Positions 25,821-34,541 of a stretch of 64,000 nucleotides of DNA are shown piece after piece. The position numbers were made by a program, and so were the translations under genes. The stretch lies in contig NC_009012.1 in NCBI RefSeq assembly GCF_000015865.1, forward strand, positions 3,155,081-3,219,080, given 5' to 3'. The notes under the pieces were generated by a model. It did no database searches, was not told where the DNA came from, and worked only from the letters and a program-made list of their open reading frames with translations. Numbering within the stretch: the first letter of the stretch is position 1; each line of letters opens with the position of its first letter. Source of the DNA: Acetivibrio thermocellus ATCC 27405 (GTDB taxonomy: Bacteria; Bacillota; Clostridia; Acetivibrionales; Acetivibrionaceae).

Positions 25821-26453
25821 ATGTTTGATTTTTTTAAGCGCAGGCGAAACAAAAACAGGGAATTTGACTGGTCGGTGCTAAAAAAACGCAGCCTCCCCAT
25901 ACTTATATTGGATGAGAGATGGCACGGTATTTTCAAAAATATAGAAAAAACAAGGGAAATTATTGAAAAAGAGGAAGTACTCAAAGAACTTTTAAAGGAA
26001 GAGGCCCGGCTTGCTTTTGAGAAAAAGGAGATTCTTGCCCGTAAAAAGAGCTGTCTGGACAAAATAATAAAGCTTACGCCGGAAGTGTTTGACAACAACA
26101 ACGAGCAGTCGAAAGCGGAAATGGAAAAGTGTGAAAAGGAAATAAACCAGATAAACGAAAGAGTTAAAAGTATTGAAGAAGAAATTGAAAACATGCCCGA
26201 AAGAATCCGGGAAGCAAACCTTGAACTCTTGAAATGTACCATAAATTCGGTATATTTTAAAATGAGGGAAAATCAGCTTAGGGTAAAAGAATTGGAAGAG
26301 CTTATTGAGAAAACCAGAAAGCAGCTGGCCGGTTATATTGACGAAAAAGAAGGTCTTATGGAGTATGACAACGAAATTTACGCATATTTCCATGACCTTC
26401 TTGGCGGTGAAGAGCTTCAAAAACTGGATAACCAGTATTTTAACAAAACTTGA
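25821..26453 (+). CDS. Coiled-coil protein of unknown function
   Basis: 210 residues, highly charged, with long heptad-like helices from about 40 to 195 (IEKTREIIEKEEVLKELLKEE, KAEMEKCEKEINQINERVKSIEEEIENM). It has no membrane segment or signal peptide and a basic N-terminus (FFKRRRNKNREFDW). GAGAGG lies before the ATG. It precedes nnrE/D by 41 bases in the same direction, but no functional link is apparent. Not recognised. Confidence 0.7.
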   Translation: MFDFFKRRRNKNREFDWSVLKKRSLPILILDERWHGIFKNIEKTREIIEKEEVLKELLKEEARLAFEKKEILARKKSCLDKIIKLTPEVFDNNNEQSKAEMEKCEKEINQINERVKSIEEEIENMPERIREANLELLKCTINSVYFKMRENQLRVKELEELIEKTRKQLAGYIDEKEGLMEYDNEIYAYFHDLLGGEELQKLDNQYFNKT

Positions 26454-26494
26454 AAGATATATGACAAAAAGCCCAATACAACGGAGGTATGGAC

Positions 26495-28042
26495 ATGAAG
26501 GTTGTTACGCCTGTGCAAATGAGAGAGATTGACTCATATACTATAAACAAAGTGGGGATTCCGGGAATTGTATTAATGGAGAATGCCGCCGTCAGAGTGA
26601 CGGATGAAATCCTGAAGGATTACGGAAGCCTTGTAAATAAAAACATAGTTTTATTGGCCGGTAAAGGAAACAATGGAGGGGATGCCTTTGCAATTGCAAG
26701 GCATCTTTGTAATAAAGGGGCAAATACGGTTGTTTTTATACTGGCAGCTAAAAAAGATATTTCAGGTGACGCGCGGATAAATCTTGACATACTGGAAAAC
26801 ATGGGCGTGGAAACGGTGGAGGTTTTGGAAGGCAATGATTTGACGGATATGGAAAAAAGGCTTGAGAGGGCCGACCTTGTGGTGGACGGTATTTTCGGTA
26901 CGGGCTTAAAAGGCGGTGTAAAAGGATTTAGAGGGAATGTTATAAAGCTTGTAAATCAAAAAAACAAACCAGTTATTGCCGTTGACATACCGTCGGGAGT
27001 GGACGGAGAGACCGGGGAAATAGAAGGAGAGTGTATAAAAGCTTACAAAACAGTTACTTTTGGCTATCCCAAATTCGGCCATTTCCTGCATCCCGGATGT
27101 GAATTTGTGGGTGAATTGGTAGTGGCGGATATAAGTATTCCCGACAGTGTGGCACAAAATTTTGATATAAAGAGTTATGTTACAGACAAAGAAACGGTTT
27201 CAAGGTTAATACCCGGAAGAAAAGCAGACAGCAATAAAGGTGACTACGGGAGAGTATTAGTCATAACCGGTTCCACGGGAATGACCGGAGCCGGATGCCT
27301 TGCCGGAACTGCATCTTTGCGCTCAGGGACAGGGCTCTTGTATCTCGGTGTTCCAAAGACTCTGTCCTTTATATATGAGTGTAATCTGACGGAAGCCGTA
27401 ACCCTTCCTTTGGAGGATGAAAACAAAGGTTTTTTGACTAAAGAGTGTATTCCTATGCTTTTGGAGTATATGGAAAAAATGGATGCTGTTGCAATAGGCC
27501 CCGGCTTGTCCACCAAAGAAGACGTGGAAGATGTTGTGTTCAGTGTTGTTGAAAACTGCAAGGTGCCCATGGTGATTGATGCCGACGGGTTGAACCTGAT
27601 ATCAAGGAATTTGCCGGTGTTAAAGAAAGCCAGGGCACCGGTGGTTCTTACCCCCCATCCCGGAGAGATGGCAAGGCTTACAGGATTGAGCATTGGAGAG
27701 ATCCAGAAGAGGAGGGTTGGAACCGCCAGGGAATTTTCCGAAAAGTGGGGAGTCACAACTGTGTTGAAAGGAGCCAAAACTGTTGTGGCATCTCCTGACG
27801 GAAGGGTATTTATAAATCCCACGGGCAATTCCGGAATGTCAACCGGAGGCACGGGGGATGTCCTTACGGGGATAATAGCAAGTTTTATCGGACAGGGGTT
27901 GGATCCGGTTGATGCAGCGGTGGCCGGTGTGTATTTGCATGGACTTTGCGGTGACCGTGTTGCAAATGTAAAAGGGGAGCATGGTCTTGTTGCAGGAGAT
28001 TTGGCGGAGGAAATTCCTTATGCAATTAAGTCACTTATATAG
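26495..28042 (+). CDS. nnrE-nnrD: Bifunctional NAD(P)H-hydrate epimerase / ADP-dependent dehydratase
   Basis: 515 residues. The N-terminal YjeF_N epimerase (about 1-215) has NGGDAFAIARHL and VDGIFGTGL...VDIPSGVDGETG. The C-terminal ribokinase-like dehydratase (about 225-515) has DYGRVLVITGS, AIGPGLS, VIDADGLN, LTPHPGEM and the catalytic-site STGGTGDVLTGIIASF. Together they repair hydrated NADH/NADPH. I take ATG 26495 (GGAGG 7 bases upstream) rather than the ATG at 26489, which abuts the ribosome binding site. Gene adjacency to alr matches other Firmicutes as I recall. Confidence 0.95.
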   Translation: MKVVTPVQMREIDSYTINKVGIPGIVLMENAAVRVTDEILKDYGSLVNKNIVLLAGKGNNGGDAFAIARHLCNKGANTVVFILAAKKDISGDARINLDILENMGVETVEVLEGNDLTDMEKRLERADLVVDGIFGTGLKGGVKGFRGNVIKLVNQKNKPVIAVDIPSGVDGETGEIEGECIKAYKTVTFGYPKFGHFLHPGCEFVGELVVADISIPDSVAQNFDIKSYVTDKETVSRLIPGRKADSNKGDYGRVLVITGSTGMTGAGCLAGTASLRSGTGLLYLGVPKTLSFIYECNLTEAVTLPLEDENKGFLTKECIPMLLEYMEKMDAVAIGPGLSTKEDVEDVVFSVVENCKVPMVIDADGLNLISRNLPVLKKARAPVVLTPHPGEMARLTGLSIGEIQKRRVGTAREFSEKWGVTTVLKGAKTVVASPDGRVFINPTGNSGMSTGGTGDVLTGIIASFIGQGLDPVDAAVAGVYLHGLCGDRVANVKGEHGLVAGDLAEEIPYAIKSLI

Positions 28043-28101
28043 AAATTAAATCATATATTTATATATATAAGAACATATACAGACAACCAAAGAGGGAATG
28101 A

Positions 28102-29277
28102 ATGGGAATGGACTATAAATTTAACAGGGCATGGGCCGAGGTTAATCTGGACAACATTGCCCATAATGTAAAGGAAATCAGGCGAATTGTTGACAAGAAA
28201 GTTGAGATAATGGGAGTGGTTAAGGCTGACGCATACGGACATGGAGTAATGGAGATTGCCAGAACACTTTTGGAAAACGGTGTTACCCGTCTGGCGGTGT
28301 CCATGCTGGATGAAGCCATACAGCTTCGTCAAAACGGTATTAAGGTTCCGATATTGATATTAAGCTATACCGACCCTGTACGGGCGGAAGAGATTGTTTT
28401 AAACGACGTCACCCAGACGGTTTTCAGCCATGATTTGGCGGAAGCTCTGTCGGAGGCGGCTGTAAAACACCACAGAAATGTAAAGATTCATATCAAGATA
28501 GATACCGGTATGACAAGGGTTGGATTTATGCCCGGTTACAGTGCGGTTAAGAATGTGGTGCAGATAAGCAAGCTGCCGGGCATTATTATTGAAGGATTGT
28601 TTACCCATTTTGCATCGGCGGACGAGGCTGACAAATCCTACACCTATATGCAGTTTGAAAGGTTTATGAGCATAGTCGGCGAACTTAACAGAATAGGGGT
28701 GTATATTCCCGTAAAGCACGTATGCAACAGTGCCGCGTTGATTGAGTTTCCTGAAATGCACCTCAACATGGTAAGGCCGGGTATAGCATTGTACGGATTG
28801 TATCCTTCGGATGAGGTGGATAAAACCAAAATCGACTTAAGACCGGCCATGTCTTTAAAGGCAAATGTGATACTTGTAAAAGATGTGGAAAAGGACACCT
28901 TTATCAGCTACGGAAGAATATTTAAAACGAGCCGGAACAGCAGGATAGCAACTATACCCATAGGATATGCCGACGGATATACAAGGCTTCTTACCGGCAA
29001 AGGAAAAGTACTTCTGAACGGTCAGCTGGCTCCTATTGTGGGAAGAATTTGCATGGATCAGTGCATGGTAGACATAACGGATATTGAAGGAGACGTAAAA
29101 GTCGGAGATGAAGCCGTGCTTATCGGAAAGCAGAAAGATAACGAAATAAAAGTCGAGGACCTGGCAAAAAGTGTTGGGACAATAAATTACGAACTGGTAA
29201 GCATAATAGGAAAGAGAATTCCCAGAGTTTACCTGAAAGAAGGGAAGATATACAATGTATTAAATTATTTGATATAA
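28102..29277 (+). CDS. alr: Alanine racemase
   Basis: 391 residues. The PLP lysine is in VVKADAYGHG (Lys41), and the second catalytic residue is the Tyr of PIGYADGYTR in the C-terminal beta domain. Other conserved blocks are HIKIDTGMTRVGF, GLFTHFASADE, HVCNSAALIEFP, RPGIALYGLYPS and GRICMDQCMVDIT. It converts L-alanine to D-alanine for peptidoglycan in the cytosol. AGAGGG precedes the start. It stands between nnrE/D and mazE-mazF, the order seen in Bacillus (alr-ndoAI-ndoA). Confidence 0.96.
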   Translation: MGMDYKFNRAWAEVNLDNIAHNVKEIRRIVDKKVEIMGVVKADAYGHGVMEIARTLLENGVTRLAVSMLDEAIQLRQNGIKVPILILSYTDPVRAEEIVLNDVTQTVFSHDLAEALSEAAVKHHRNVKIHIKIDTGMTRVGFMPGYSAVKNVVQISKLPGIIIEGLFTHFASADEADKSYTYMQFERFMSIVGELNRIGVYIPVKHVCNSAALIEFPEMHLNMVRPGIALYGLYPSDEVDKTKIDLRPAMSLKANVILVKDVEKDTFISYGRIFKTSRNSRIATIPIGYADGYTRLLTGKGKVLLNGQLAPIVGRICMDQCMVDITDIEGDVKVGDEAVLIGKQKDNEIKVEDLAKSVGTINYELVSIIGKRIPRVYLKEGKIYNVLNYLI

Positions 29278-29432
29278 GGAGTTATATAATTCGAAAATAT
29301 AGAAAAAATATAAATAAAATGTATTTGAAATATTGTCATAATAATGTTATTGATAATATAATAAAATATACAGGTTCGGTTAACAAACACATGATTTGTC
29401 TGTCAATCCATAACAAATATCAAAGTTTTATG

Positions 29433-29683
29433 TATAATATGGGGTAAATGACAAAAAAATAATTTTAGAGACAGAATTACTGCAGTGCTGCAGGTAAGCT
29501 CATGGGGGTTCAACCTTTGTTAAGTCTGAAATGATTTTGCCAACAATTACATAGGCGCGCGAAGGCAAGTAATTAAATTTTAATTTGACCCGTGCATATC
29601 TTAGATATTATAATTAATATATATAGTTATAGAATTACTACCTTCGCGATTACCGCTTAACTGTAGAGTAACCTTTGACAAAG
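29433..29683 (+). ncRNA. Candidate structured RNA between alr and mazE
   Basis: The 511-base gap 29278-29788 has no gene but strong folding potential. CGCGAAGG (29548-29555) pairs perfectly with CCTTCGCG (29641-29648). Inside them GTAATT (29559-29564) pairs with AATTAC (29633-29638), and outside GTTAAG (29519-29524) pairs with CTTAAC (29656-29661). A local hairpin TTACTGCAG/CTGCAGGTAA precedes this. TATAAT lies near 29433. I cannot match it to a known RNA family; boundaries are guesses. Confidence 0.35.
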
Positions 29684-29788
29684 AAAATGTATACACTGTA
29701 TTGAAGCATTCTTTGTAAACGTCATTAGCTTGCGTCATTTGAATTTTTCTTTATGTCTTAACCCAAAAAAGAAGTGGGGGTTTTACTT

Positions 29789-29965
29789 TTGGCACAATTA
29801 AAGAAAATTTTAATCAGTCTTCCCGACAATTTACTCAAAGAGGTTGATTCCATTGTTGCAATGGAGAAAATTAACAGAAGTGAATTTGTCCGGGAGGCAA
29901 TGAAGCTTTATATACGTGAGAAAAGAAGAATTGAAATGAGGGATAAATTGAAAAAAGGCTATTAG
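29789..29965 (+). CDS. MazE/EndoAI-type antitoxin, N-terminal ribbon-helix-helix part
   Basis: 58 residues from TTG 29789 (GTGGGGG upstream); the track-like longer start at 29774 is inside the ribosome binding site. [37 protein letters not shown] is a ribbon-helix-helix DNA-binding domain. The frame ends in KGY followed by TAG. In the Bacillus homologue EndoAI, as I recall it, the same point reads RGYMEMAKINL and continues into the toxin-binding tail. Here that tail continues in the same frame after the TAG (see next entry), so this is probably a truncated or split antitoxin able to bind DNA but missing the toxin-neutralising part. Confidence 0.8.
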   Translation: MAQLKKILISLPDNLLKEVDSIVAMEKINRSEFVREAMKLYIREKRRIEMRDKLKKGY

Positions 29966-29968
29966 CAA

Positions 29969-30076
29969 ATGGCTGAAATTAATATTAAACTTGCAGAAAT
30001 CTGTTTTGAAGCAGATAATGATCAACAGCAAAAATATGAGGAAAGTCTCAGGGAGTTGGAAGAGAGTGGTAATTAA
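29969..30076 (+). CDS. C-terminal, toxin-binding half of the MazE antitoxin as a separate ORF
   Basis: A 35-codon frame, in phase with the upstream antitoxin and separated from it only by TAG-CAA. It begins ATG-GCT and reads [17 protein letters not shown] at its start, which aligns with MAKINLNISSEAH in Bacillus EndoAI. It ends with TAA at 30074-30076, overlapping the mazF GTG by 11 bases, as an intact antitoxin gene would. It could be translated by reinitiation three bases after the TAG, by stop-codon read-through, or not at all if the antitoxin is a pseudogene. Confidence 0.65.
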   Translation: MAEINIKLAEICFEADNDQQQKYEESLRELEESGN

Positions 30077-30416
30077 ACGCGGAGATATATTCTATGCTGA
30101 TTTAAGTCCTGTCATTGGGTCAGAACAGGGTGGAATCAGACCTGTGCTTATTGTTCAGAATGATATTGGCAACAAATACAGTCCTACGGTTATAGCATCG
30201 GCTATAACATCCCAGATAAACAAAGCAAAGCTGCCCACACACATCGAATTGAGCGCAAAGGAGTACGGACTTCCGAAAGATTCGGTGGTGCTGCTGGAGC
30301 AGATACGAACCATTGACAAAAAGAGACTCAGAGAGAAAATAGGGCATCTTGATGACGAACTTATGGAAAAGGTTAATGAAGCACTTTCAATAAGTTTTGG
30401 ATTAATAGATATGTAA
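30066..30416 (+). CDS. mazF: MazF/EndoA-type mRNA interferase toxin
   Basis: 116 residues starting at GTG 30066, the same length and N-terminus ([14 protein letters not shown]) as Bacillus EndoA; a longer open frame from 29991 overlaps the antitoxin tail and is rejected. Catalytic-site features are present: [19 protein letters not shown] (the conserved Arg in GGIRP) and the [16 protein letters not shown] strand with the conserved Thr/Ser, plus [11 protein letters not shown]. EndoA cleaves single-stranded RNA at U^ACAU. All residues look intact, so the toxin is probably active and must be neutralised. Confidence 0.93.
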   Translation: MVIKRGDIFYADLSPVIGSEQGGIRPVLIVQNDIGNKYSPTVIASAITSQINKAKLPTHIELSAKEYGLPKDSVVLLEQIRTIDKKRLREKIGHLDDELMEKVNEALSISFGLIDM

Positions 30417-30436
30417 AGGTTCAGGGGGTACAAAAG

Positions 30437-30934
30437 ATGAAAAATTTAAATTTTAATAAAAACTCAGGGAAAATTGTTTTGGTGGCTGTTTTATGTGCGA
30501 TAGTCATACATATTGTTCAGGTGGCCTATGGTTCGGTCACAGCTGAATCTGTTTCGGAAGACGATACTTTGGTTTCTTTAAGCTATGTGAATTCAAAGTT
30601 TCAGGAAATGGCAAAAAAGCTTGAAGAAGCCGAAAAAAGGCTTGAAGAGATTGAAAAGTACGGCAAATTCGAAGCTTTGGAATTGACAAAGGGGCAGGTA
30701 CTTATTGCCGGTGCCAGCGCCGAGTTGATATTAAGGGGCGGCAAGGCCCTGGCAATAGGGGGAGAAGGCGGAGGCCTTTCCGACATTACCTCGGGTACGG
30801 GGGCGGATGTGAACACCGATGATGAGGTGCCGTTAAACCATCTGCTTTTGGTATCGAGGGATGACGGAAGAGGTTTGAAGGTCACAAGCGAGAAGGCATG
30901 GGTTCTTGTAAAAGGTCCGTATACGATAAAATAA
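30437..30934 (+). CDS. Secreted or membrane-anchored coiled-coil protein
   Basis: 165 residues. One N-terminal hydrophobic helix (about 13-32, IVLVAVLCAIVIHIVQVAYG) is followed by a coiled coil (about 48-75, KFQEMAKKLEEAEKRLEEIEKYG) and a glycine-rich globular end (LTKGQVLIAGASAELILRGGKA, VPLNHLLLVSRDDGRGLKV). The end resembles the small beta domains found on spore or envelope proteins in Clostridia, but I cannot name the family. It starts 20 bases after mazF and is probably in the alr-mazEF transcript. A strong terminator follows. Confidence 0.7.
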   Translation: MKNLNFNKNSGKIVLVAVLCAIVIHIVQVAYGSVTAESVSEDDTLVSLSYVNSKFQEMAKKLEEAEKRLEEIEKYGKFEALELTKGQVLIAGASAELILRGGKALAIGGEGGGLSDITSGTGADVNTDDEVPLNHLLLVSRDDGRGLKVTSEKAWVLVKGPYTIK

Positions 30935-31005
30935 GATTATGGAGCTTTTTGAAGAATAAGGTATTTGTCCGGAAATAAAACACTTAACATAAGTTGAGAT
31001 AAAAT

Positions 31006-31030
31006 AAGGAGGCGTTTTACAGCCTCCTTT
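31006..31030 (+). terminator. Terminator after the alr-mazEF-secreted protein run
   Basis: AAGGAGGC pairs with GCCTCCTT around a GTTTTACA loop, with T-rich sequence after. It may also serve the convergent tagA. Confidence 0.85.
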
Positions 31031-31039
31031 TGTTTTTGT

Positions 31040-31155
31040 CATAATTTTTTTGCGTATTTTTTTTATTTTATTTTTTCATCTTTCTTTATTTTCGTTTTTT
31101 ATTTTTATGTTTTCATTTTATATTTTCATTTTTTTTATTTTATATTTTTATTGCT
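31040..31155 (+). repeat. T-rich low-complexity tract
   Basis: About 115 bases in which the plus strand is almost only T with scattered A, C and rare G. It sits between the terminator and the 3' end of tagA. No coding signal. Confidence 0.8.
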
Positions 31156-31198
31156 CTTAAAGAACCCTAAAGTTTTCGGTAGGCTTGAGGCCGTAAAA

Positions 31199-31948
31199 TC
31201 AAGCTCTTTCAGGCTTTTCAGGCCTGATTTTGTTGGCTATGACCCGAAGTATAAATCGGGGCAAATCCAGCATTCTTACAAAGCGCCAGGGCTCTTTATA
31301 AAGCCTGTACAGCCACTCAAGACCGTGCTTTTGAAAGAAAACCGGAGCACGTTTTGCACGGCCCGCAAGTACATCAAAAGTGCCGCCTACGCCTATACAT
31401 ACTTTGACTTTGAGCTTTTCTTTGTTTGCATGAATCCATTTTTCCTGTTTTGGGGCGCCGAGAGCAACCAGCAAAACATCGGTATTTGAATCGTTTATCT
31501 GGCGGATTATTTCTTCCTCTTCATCTTTTGTGAAATATCCGTTTCTTATTCCCACCACGTTAATGTTTATTTTACGGTCTAAAAGGTTTTTGTATGCTTC
31601 CTCCGCAACCCCGGGTTTGCCGCCCAGAAAAAAGAAATTGACAGCTTTTGCGGCTTCGTCCGAAAACAGCATGTTTGTAAGGTCGAAACCCGCCACTCTT
31701 TCTTTGAGAGGGCAGCCGTTGATTTTGGATGCCAGCACGACTCCCGCACCGTCCGGAACCAAAAGATCAGCTTCGCAAAGTATTTTTTTAAGCTCCGGAT
31801 CCCTTTGGGCCGCCATCATTATCTCCGAGTTCGGAGTGTAAACCGTATGAACCCGGTCTTCGCTTAGAAAACCTTTTACGACATTCAAAGCTTCATCCAT
31901 GGAAACATTGTCAATGGGTATACCCAGTATATTGACTGTGTTGCGCAT
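31199..31948 (-). CDS. tagA: WecG/TagA/CpsF-family glycosyltransferase
   Basis: 249 residues, GT26. MRNTVNILGIPIDNVSMDEAL, VYTPNSEIMMAAQRDPELKK, LLVPDGAGVVLASK (catalytic Asp region), ERVAGFDL and VALGAPKQEKWI are the family motifs, followed by IGVGGTFDVLAG and the C-terminal membrane-binding part GLEWLYRLYKEPWR. The founding enzyme transfers ManNAc to GlcNAc-PP-undecaprenol, the linkage unit of wall teichoic acid or secondary cell-wall polymers. It follows the GT4-CsaB gene by 30 bases and is probably its operon partner. Confidence 0.93.
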   Translation of the reverse strand: MRNTVNILGIPIDNVSMDEALNVVKGFLSEDRVHTVYTPNSEIMMAAQRDPELKKILCEADLLVPDGAGVVLASKINGCPLKERVAGFDLTNMLFSDEAAKAVNFFFLGGKPGVAEEAYKNLLDRKININVVGIRNGYFTKDEEEEIIRQINDSNTDVLLVALGAPKQEKWIHANKEKLKVKVCIGVGGTFDVLAGRAKRAPVFFQKHGLEWLYRLYKEPWRFVRMLDLPRFILRVIANKIRPEKPERA

Positions 31949-31978
31949 AAAAATCTCCTTCTTGCTTTAGAAATTTTT

Positions 31979-34216
31979 TTAAAGAGGTTTTTCATCAATC
32001 ATTTCAATTGCAATTTTAGCGTTCTCAAGAGCCTTGTCTTTAAGAACCGCAGTGTTTTTTTCCAGCTCTTTTTTTATGGCTTCCCTGTTTTCCCAGGTTT
32101 CATCCACTATTTTTTTCATATGTTCCAGTTCCAGGGAGTTTACATGTCCCGCCGATGCCTGGTTGATATACTGCATAAAACCTTCAACCTTGGGTTCGTA
32201 CACCATTCCCACCACGGGTATTCCGAGGCTTGCGGCAAAAATAAGAGCATGAAGGCGCATTCCGATAAGCATTTGAGTTTTGCCGATTATTCCAAGCATT
32301 TCTGAAACAGTAGGTTTATTGGTTATTACAAAGCTTTTGTTTTTCATTTTCGAAGTTATATTTTGAATTATTGCAAGGTCTTCCGGATAGTGCATTGCTA
32401 TAAAAAGGGGTTTCATACCGTATTTTTCGACTATATAATCCGCAAGTTCCGCAATTGTGGTCTCATATTTTTCATGTTCGCCCCATTTTCTCACGGATAT
32501 GCCGACAAGTTGTTCGTTCGGGTCAATTCCCTCATCTATGAGAAGCTGATTTACACGCTCGATTTTTTCGGGTATTATGGTAAAAGCCGGGTCGGCAGTT
32601 ACCTTAATCCTGGGACTTTGAATTTTAAGATTGTTTAATTCTTCATAGGACAACTTTTCTCTCAAAGTGATGACATCCACCCGGTTTACAATTTTCTTTG
32701 TAAGCTTCCGGTTTTTTTCCTTGTTCAAAGGCCCTATGCCGTTGGCGTAAATCATCACCTTCATACCCATTTTTTTTGCAAGCCAGATCATTCCGAGATA
32801 ATATATAAGGGAACGGGTACTGGTGTTGTCCTGAATCAGGCTTCCTCCTCCGTTTATAAAAAGTTTTGAATTCCTCATGATGAGAAGGATTTTAAGGAGG
32901 TTGAACCTGTTTATTGAATCAACATTATATACAAGTCCTGTTTCCAAGGGATTTCTGGACAGGACCAAAATTCTTAAATCTCTTCGATACATGCGAAGAT
33001 TGTCAATTATAGCCATAAGCATGGCGTCATCTCCGATGTTTTTAAAGCCGTAATAACCTGAGATAATTGCATCGTAGCGATATTTGGACCTGCTGTTTCT
33101 AAAACTCCGAAGAAGAATTGTTTCATATATGTCAAGCTGTGTTTTGCACATATTGTCCAAAGAAAAGTGCGAACTGGCCTTTTCATGAATTTTTTCCCCC
33201 ATTTTTTTTCTCAGTGCGGGGTCATTTATGAGGGTCAATATGTGGCCGGCCAAAGTTTCGTAATCTCCCGGCTCAAAGAGAAAACCATTTATTCCGCTTT
33301 CAATAAGGTCTGAAATGCCTCCCACATTGCTGCTTATAGTGGCTTTTTTCAGCAGAGAGCCTTCAAGGATTGCATAGGGAAAACTTTCGCTCAGCGAAGT
33401 AAGAGTGTTTATGTCTATAGAGTTTAAAAAATCGTAAGGTTTGTTTACGAAACCTAAAAAGAAAACGTTGTTCTGAAGACCGTAGGATGCGGCCTTTTTT
33501 TCGAGGGATTTTCGCTCGGGTCCGTCTCCTGCTATCAAAAACCTTGCCGTCGGATTGGTTTTAATGACGGCATTTGCAGCCTTAAGGAATGTATCCAGGC
33601 CTTTTACAGGGTCAAGACGGGCCAGTATTCCGATTATGACATCGTTTTCCCCAAATTTCAGGTTGTATTTTTTTAAAAACTCCTCTTTTGGCAAAGGATT
33701 AATTTCCTGGTTGAAATTAATGCCATTGTAAACGGTAAATATGTTTTGAGGACTGAACTTTCTTTCAATAAGCATTGTCTTGAAGTTTTTGGAAACGGCT
33801 ATATGAAAGTCAATGAATCTCAATGAAACCATGTTTATAAGGCCGAAGGAGAACATTTTAAAGATATTTTGCAAATAATCAAGCCTGTAGTCGCTGTGAA
33901 CTGTAGTAACCACGGGAAGCCCGGTAAGCCTTTTTACCAAAACGGCAATCATGTTGGCTTTTGCACCATGGGAATGAATAAGCTCGTACCCTTCCTCCCT
34001 TACAATTCTTAAAACTTTACGCACATCAGAAAAAATGGTGCCTGTATTTACAACTTCCACGTTTATACCCATTGCACGGGCGTCATCGGCAAAAGCACCT
34101 GTCCTGAAACTTATAAGTTTTACATTTATATGTTTGCCAAGTTCCCTGACCAGAGAGAGAACATGGCTTTTTGCTCCGCCAACGTCTCCTCCGCCTATTA
34201 AATGAAGAACTTTCAT
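31979..34216 (-). CDS. csaB: Fused GT4 glycosyltransferase and CsaB polysaccharide pyruvyl transferase
   Basis: 745 residues from ATG 34216 (GGAGAG upstream). Residues 1-370 are a GT4 glycosyltransferase (HLIGGGDVGGAKSHVLSL, LIHSHGAKANM, GILARLDPVKG, FLIAGDGPE, SLSESFPYAILEG). Residues 385-745 are CsaB-like (ISGYYGFKNIGDDAMLMAI, LFINGGGSLIQDNTSTRSLIYYLG, ANGIGPLNKEKNR, GMRLHALIFAASLGIPVVGMVYEPKV). CsaB adds ketal-pyruvate from PEP to the secondary wall polymer that S-layer-homology domains bind. An in-frame extension of 116 codons upstream lacks a ribosome binding site and is rejected. The fusion couples sugar transfer and pyruvylation in one chain. Confidence 0.92.
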   Translation of the reverse strand: MKVLHLIGGGDVGGAKSHVLSLVRELGKHINVKLISFRTGAFADDARAMGINVEVVNTGTIFSDVRKVLRIVREEGYELIHSHGAKANMIAVLVKRLTGLPVVTTVHSDYRLDYLQNIFKMFSFGLINMVSLRFIDFHIAVSKNFKTMLIERKFSPQNIFTVYNGINFNQEINPLPKEEFLKKYNLKFGENDVIIGILARLDPVKGLDTFLKAANAVIKTNPTARFLIAGDGPERKSLEKKAASYGLQNNVFFLGFVNKPYDFLNSIDINTLTSLSESFPYAILEGSLLKKATISSNVGGISDLIESGINGFLFEPGDYETLAGHILTLINDPALRKKMGEKIHEKASSHFSLDNMCKTQLDIYETILLRSFRNSRSKYRYDAIISGYYGFKNIGDDAMLMAIIDNLRMYRRDLRILVLSRNPLETGLVYNVDSINRFNLLKILLIMRNSKLFINGGGSLIQDNTSTRSLIYYLGMIWLAKKMGMKVMIYANGIGPLNKEKNRKLTKKIVNRVDVITLREKLSYEELNNLKIQSPRIKVTADPAFTIIPEKIERVNQLLIDEGIDPNEQLVGISVRKWGEHEKYETTIAELADYIVEKYGMKPLFIAMHYPEDLAIIQNITSKMKNKSFVITNKPTVSEMLGIIGKTQMLIGMRLHALIFAASLGIPVVGMVYEPKVEGFMQYINQASAGHVNSLELEHMKKIVDETWENREAIKKELEKNTAVLKDKALENAKIAIEMIDEKPL

Positions 34217-34541
34217 GAGTACTCTCCTTAGGAAAAAGTCTTTTTGTTTTATTATTAATTTTAATTTTAAAAGTTTTATATTAAAATGTTGGTAGAAAAC
34301 GTTAATAAACCCGGCCTCATCGGTTAAATTCAGCCAATTATATGTCCAACCCATTATAGCATATAATTCATTGAAAAAGAAAGTGTGTGTCATAATATAA
34401 TTTTGCATATTTGTCGGTACTTTTAAACGTAAGAGATAAGTAAACCTGCCGCGGGTTAAAAAATATGGGTTGAAGTTGACTTTTGTGGGTAAGATAAAAG
34501 TAGTGAACGTTTCTTTTAATATTACGGGTTGAGGTAAAAAA
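34217..34541. other. Divergent intergenic region, csaB fusion / yitT
   Basis: 325 AT-rich bases between divergent genes. I see no RNA or repeat. A possible -35 (TTGACT at 34479-34484) lacks a good -10 at normal spacing. Confidence 0.5.

Noticed and set aside
29991-30065. 25-codon extension of mazF
   Set aside because: It overlaps the antitoxin tail in another frame. GTG 30066 gives the family length of 116 residues.
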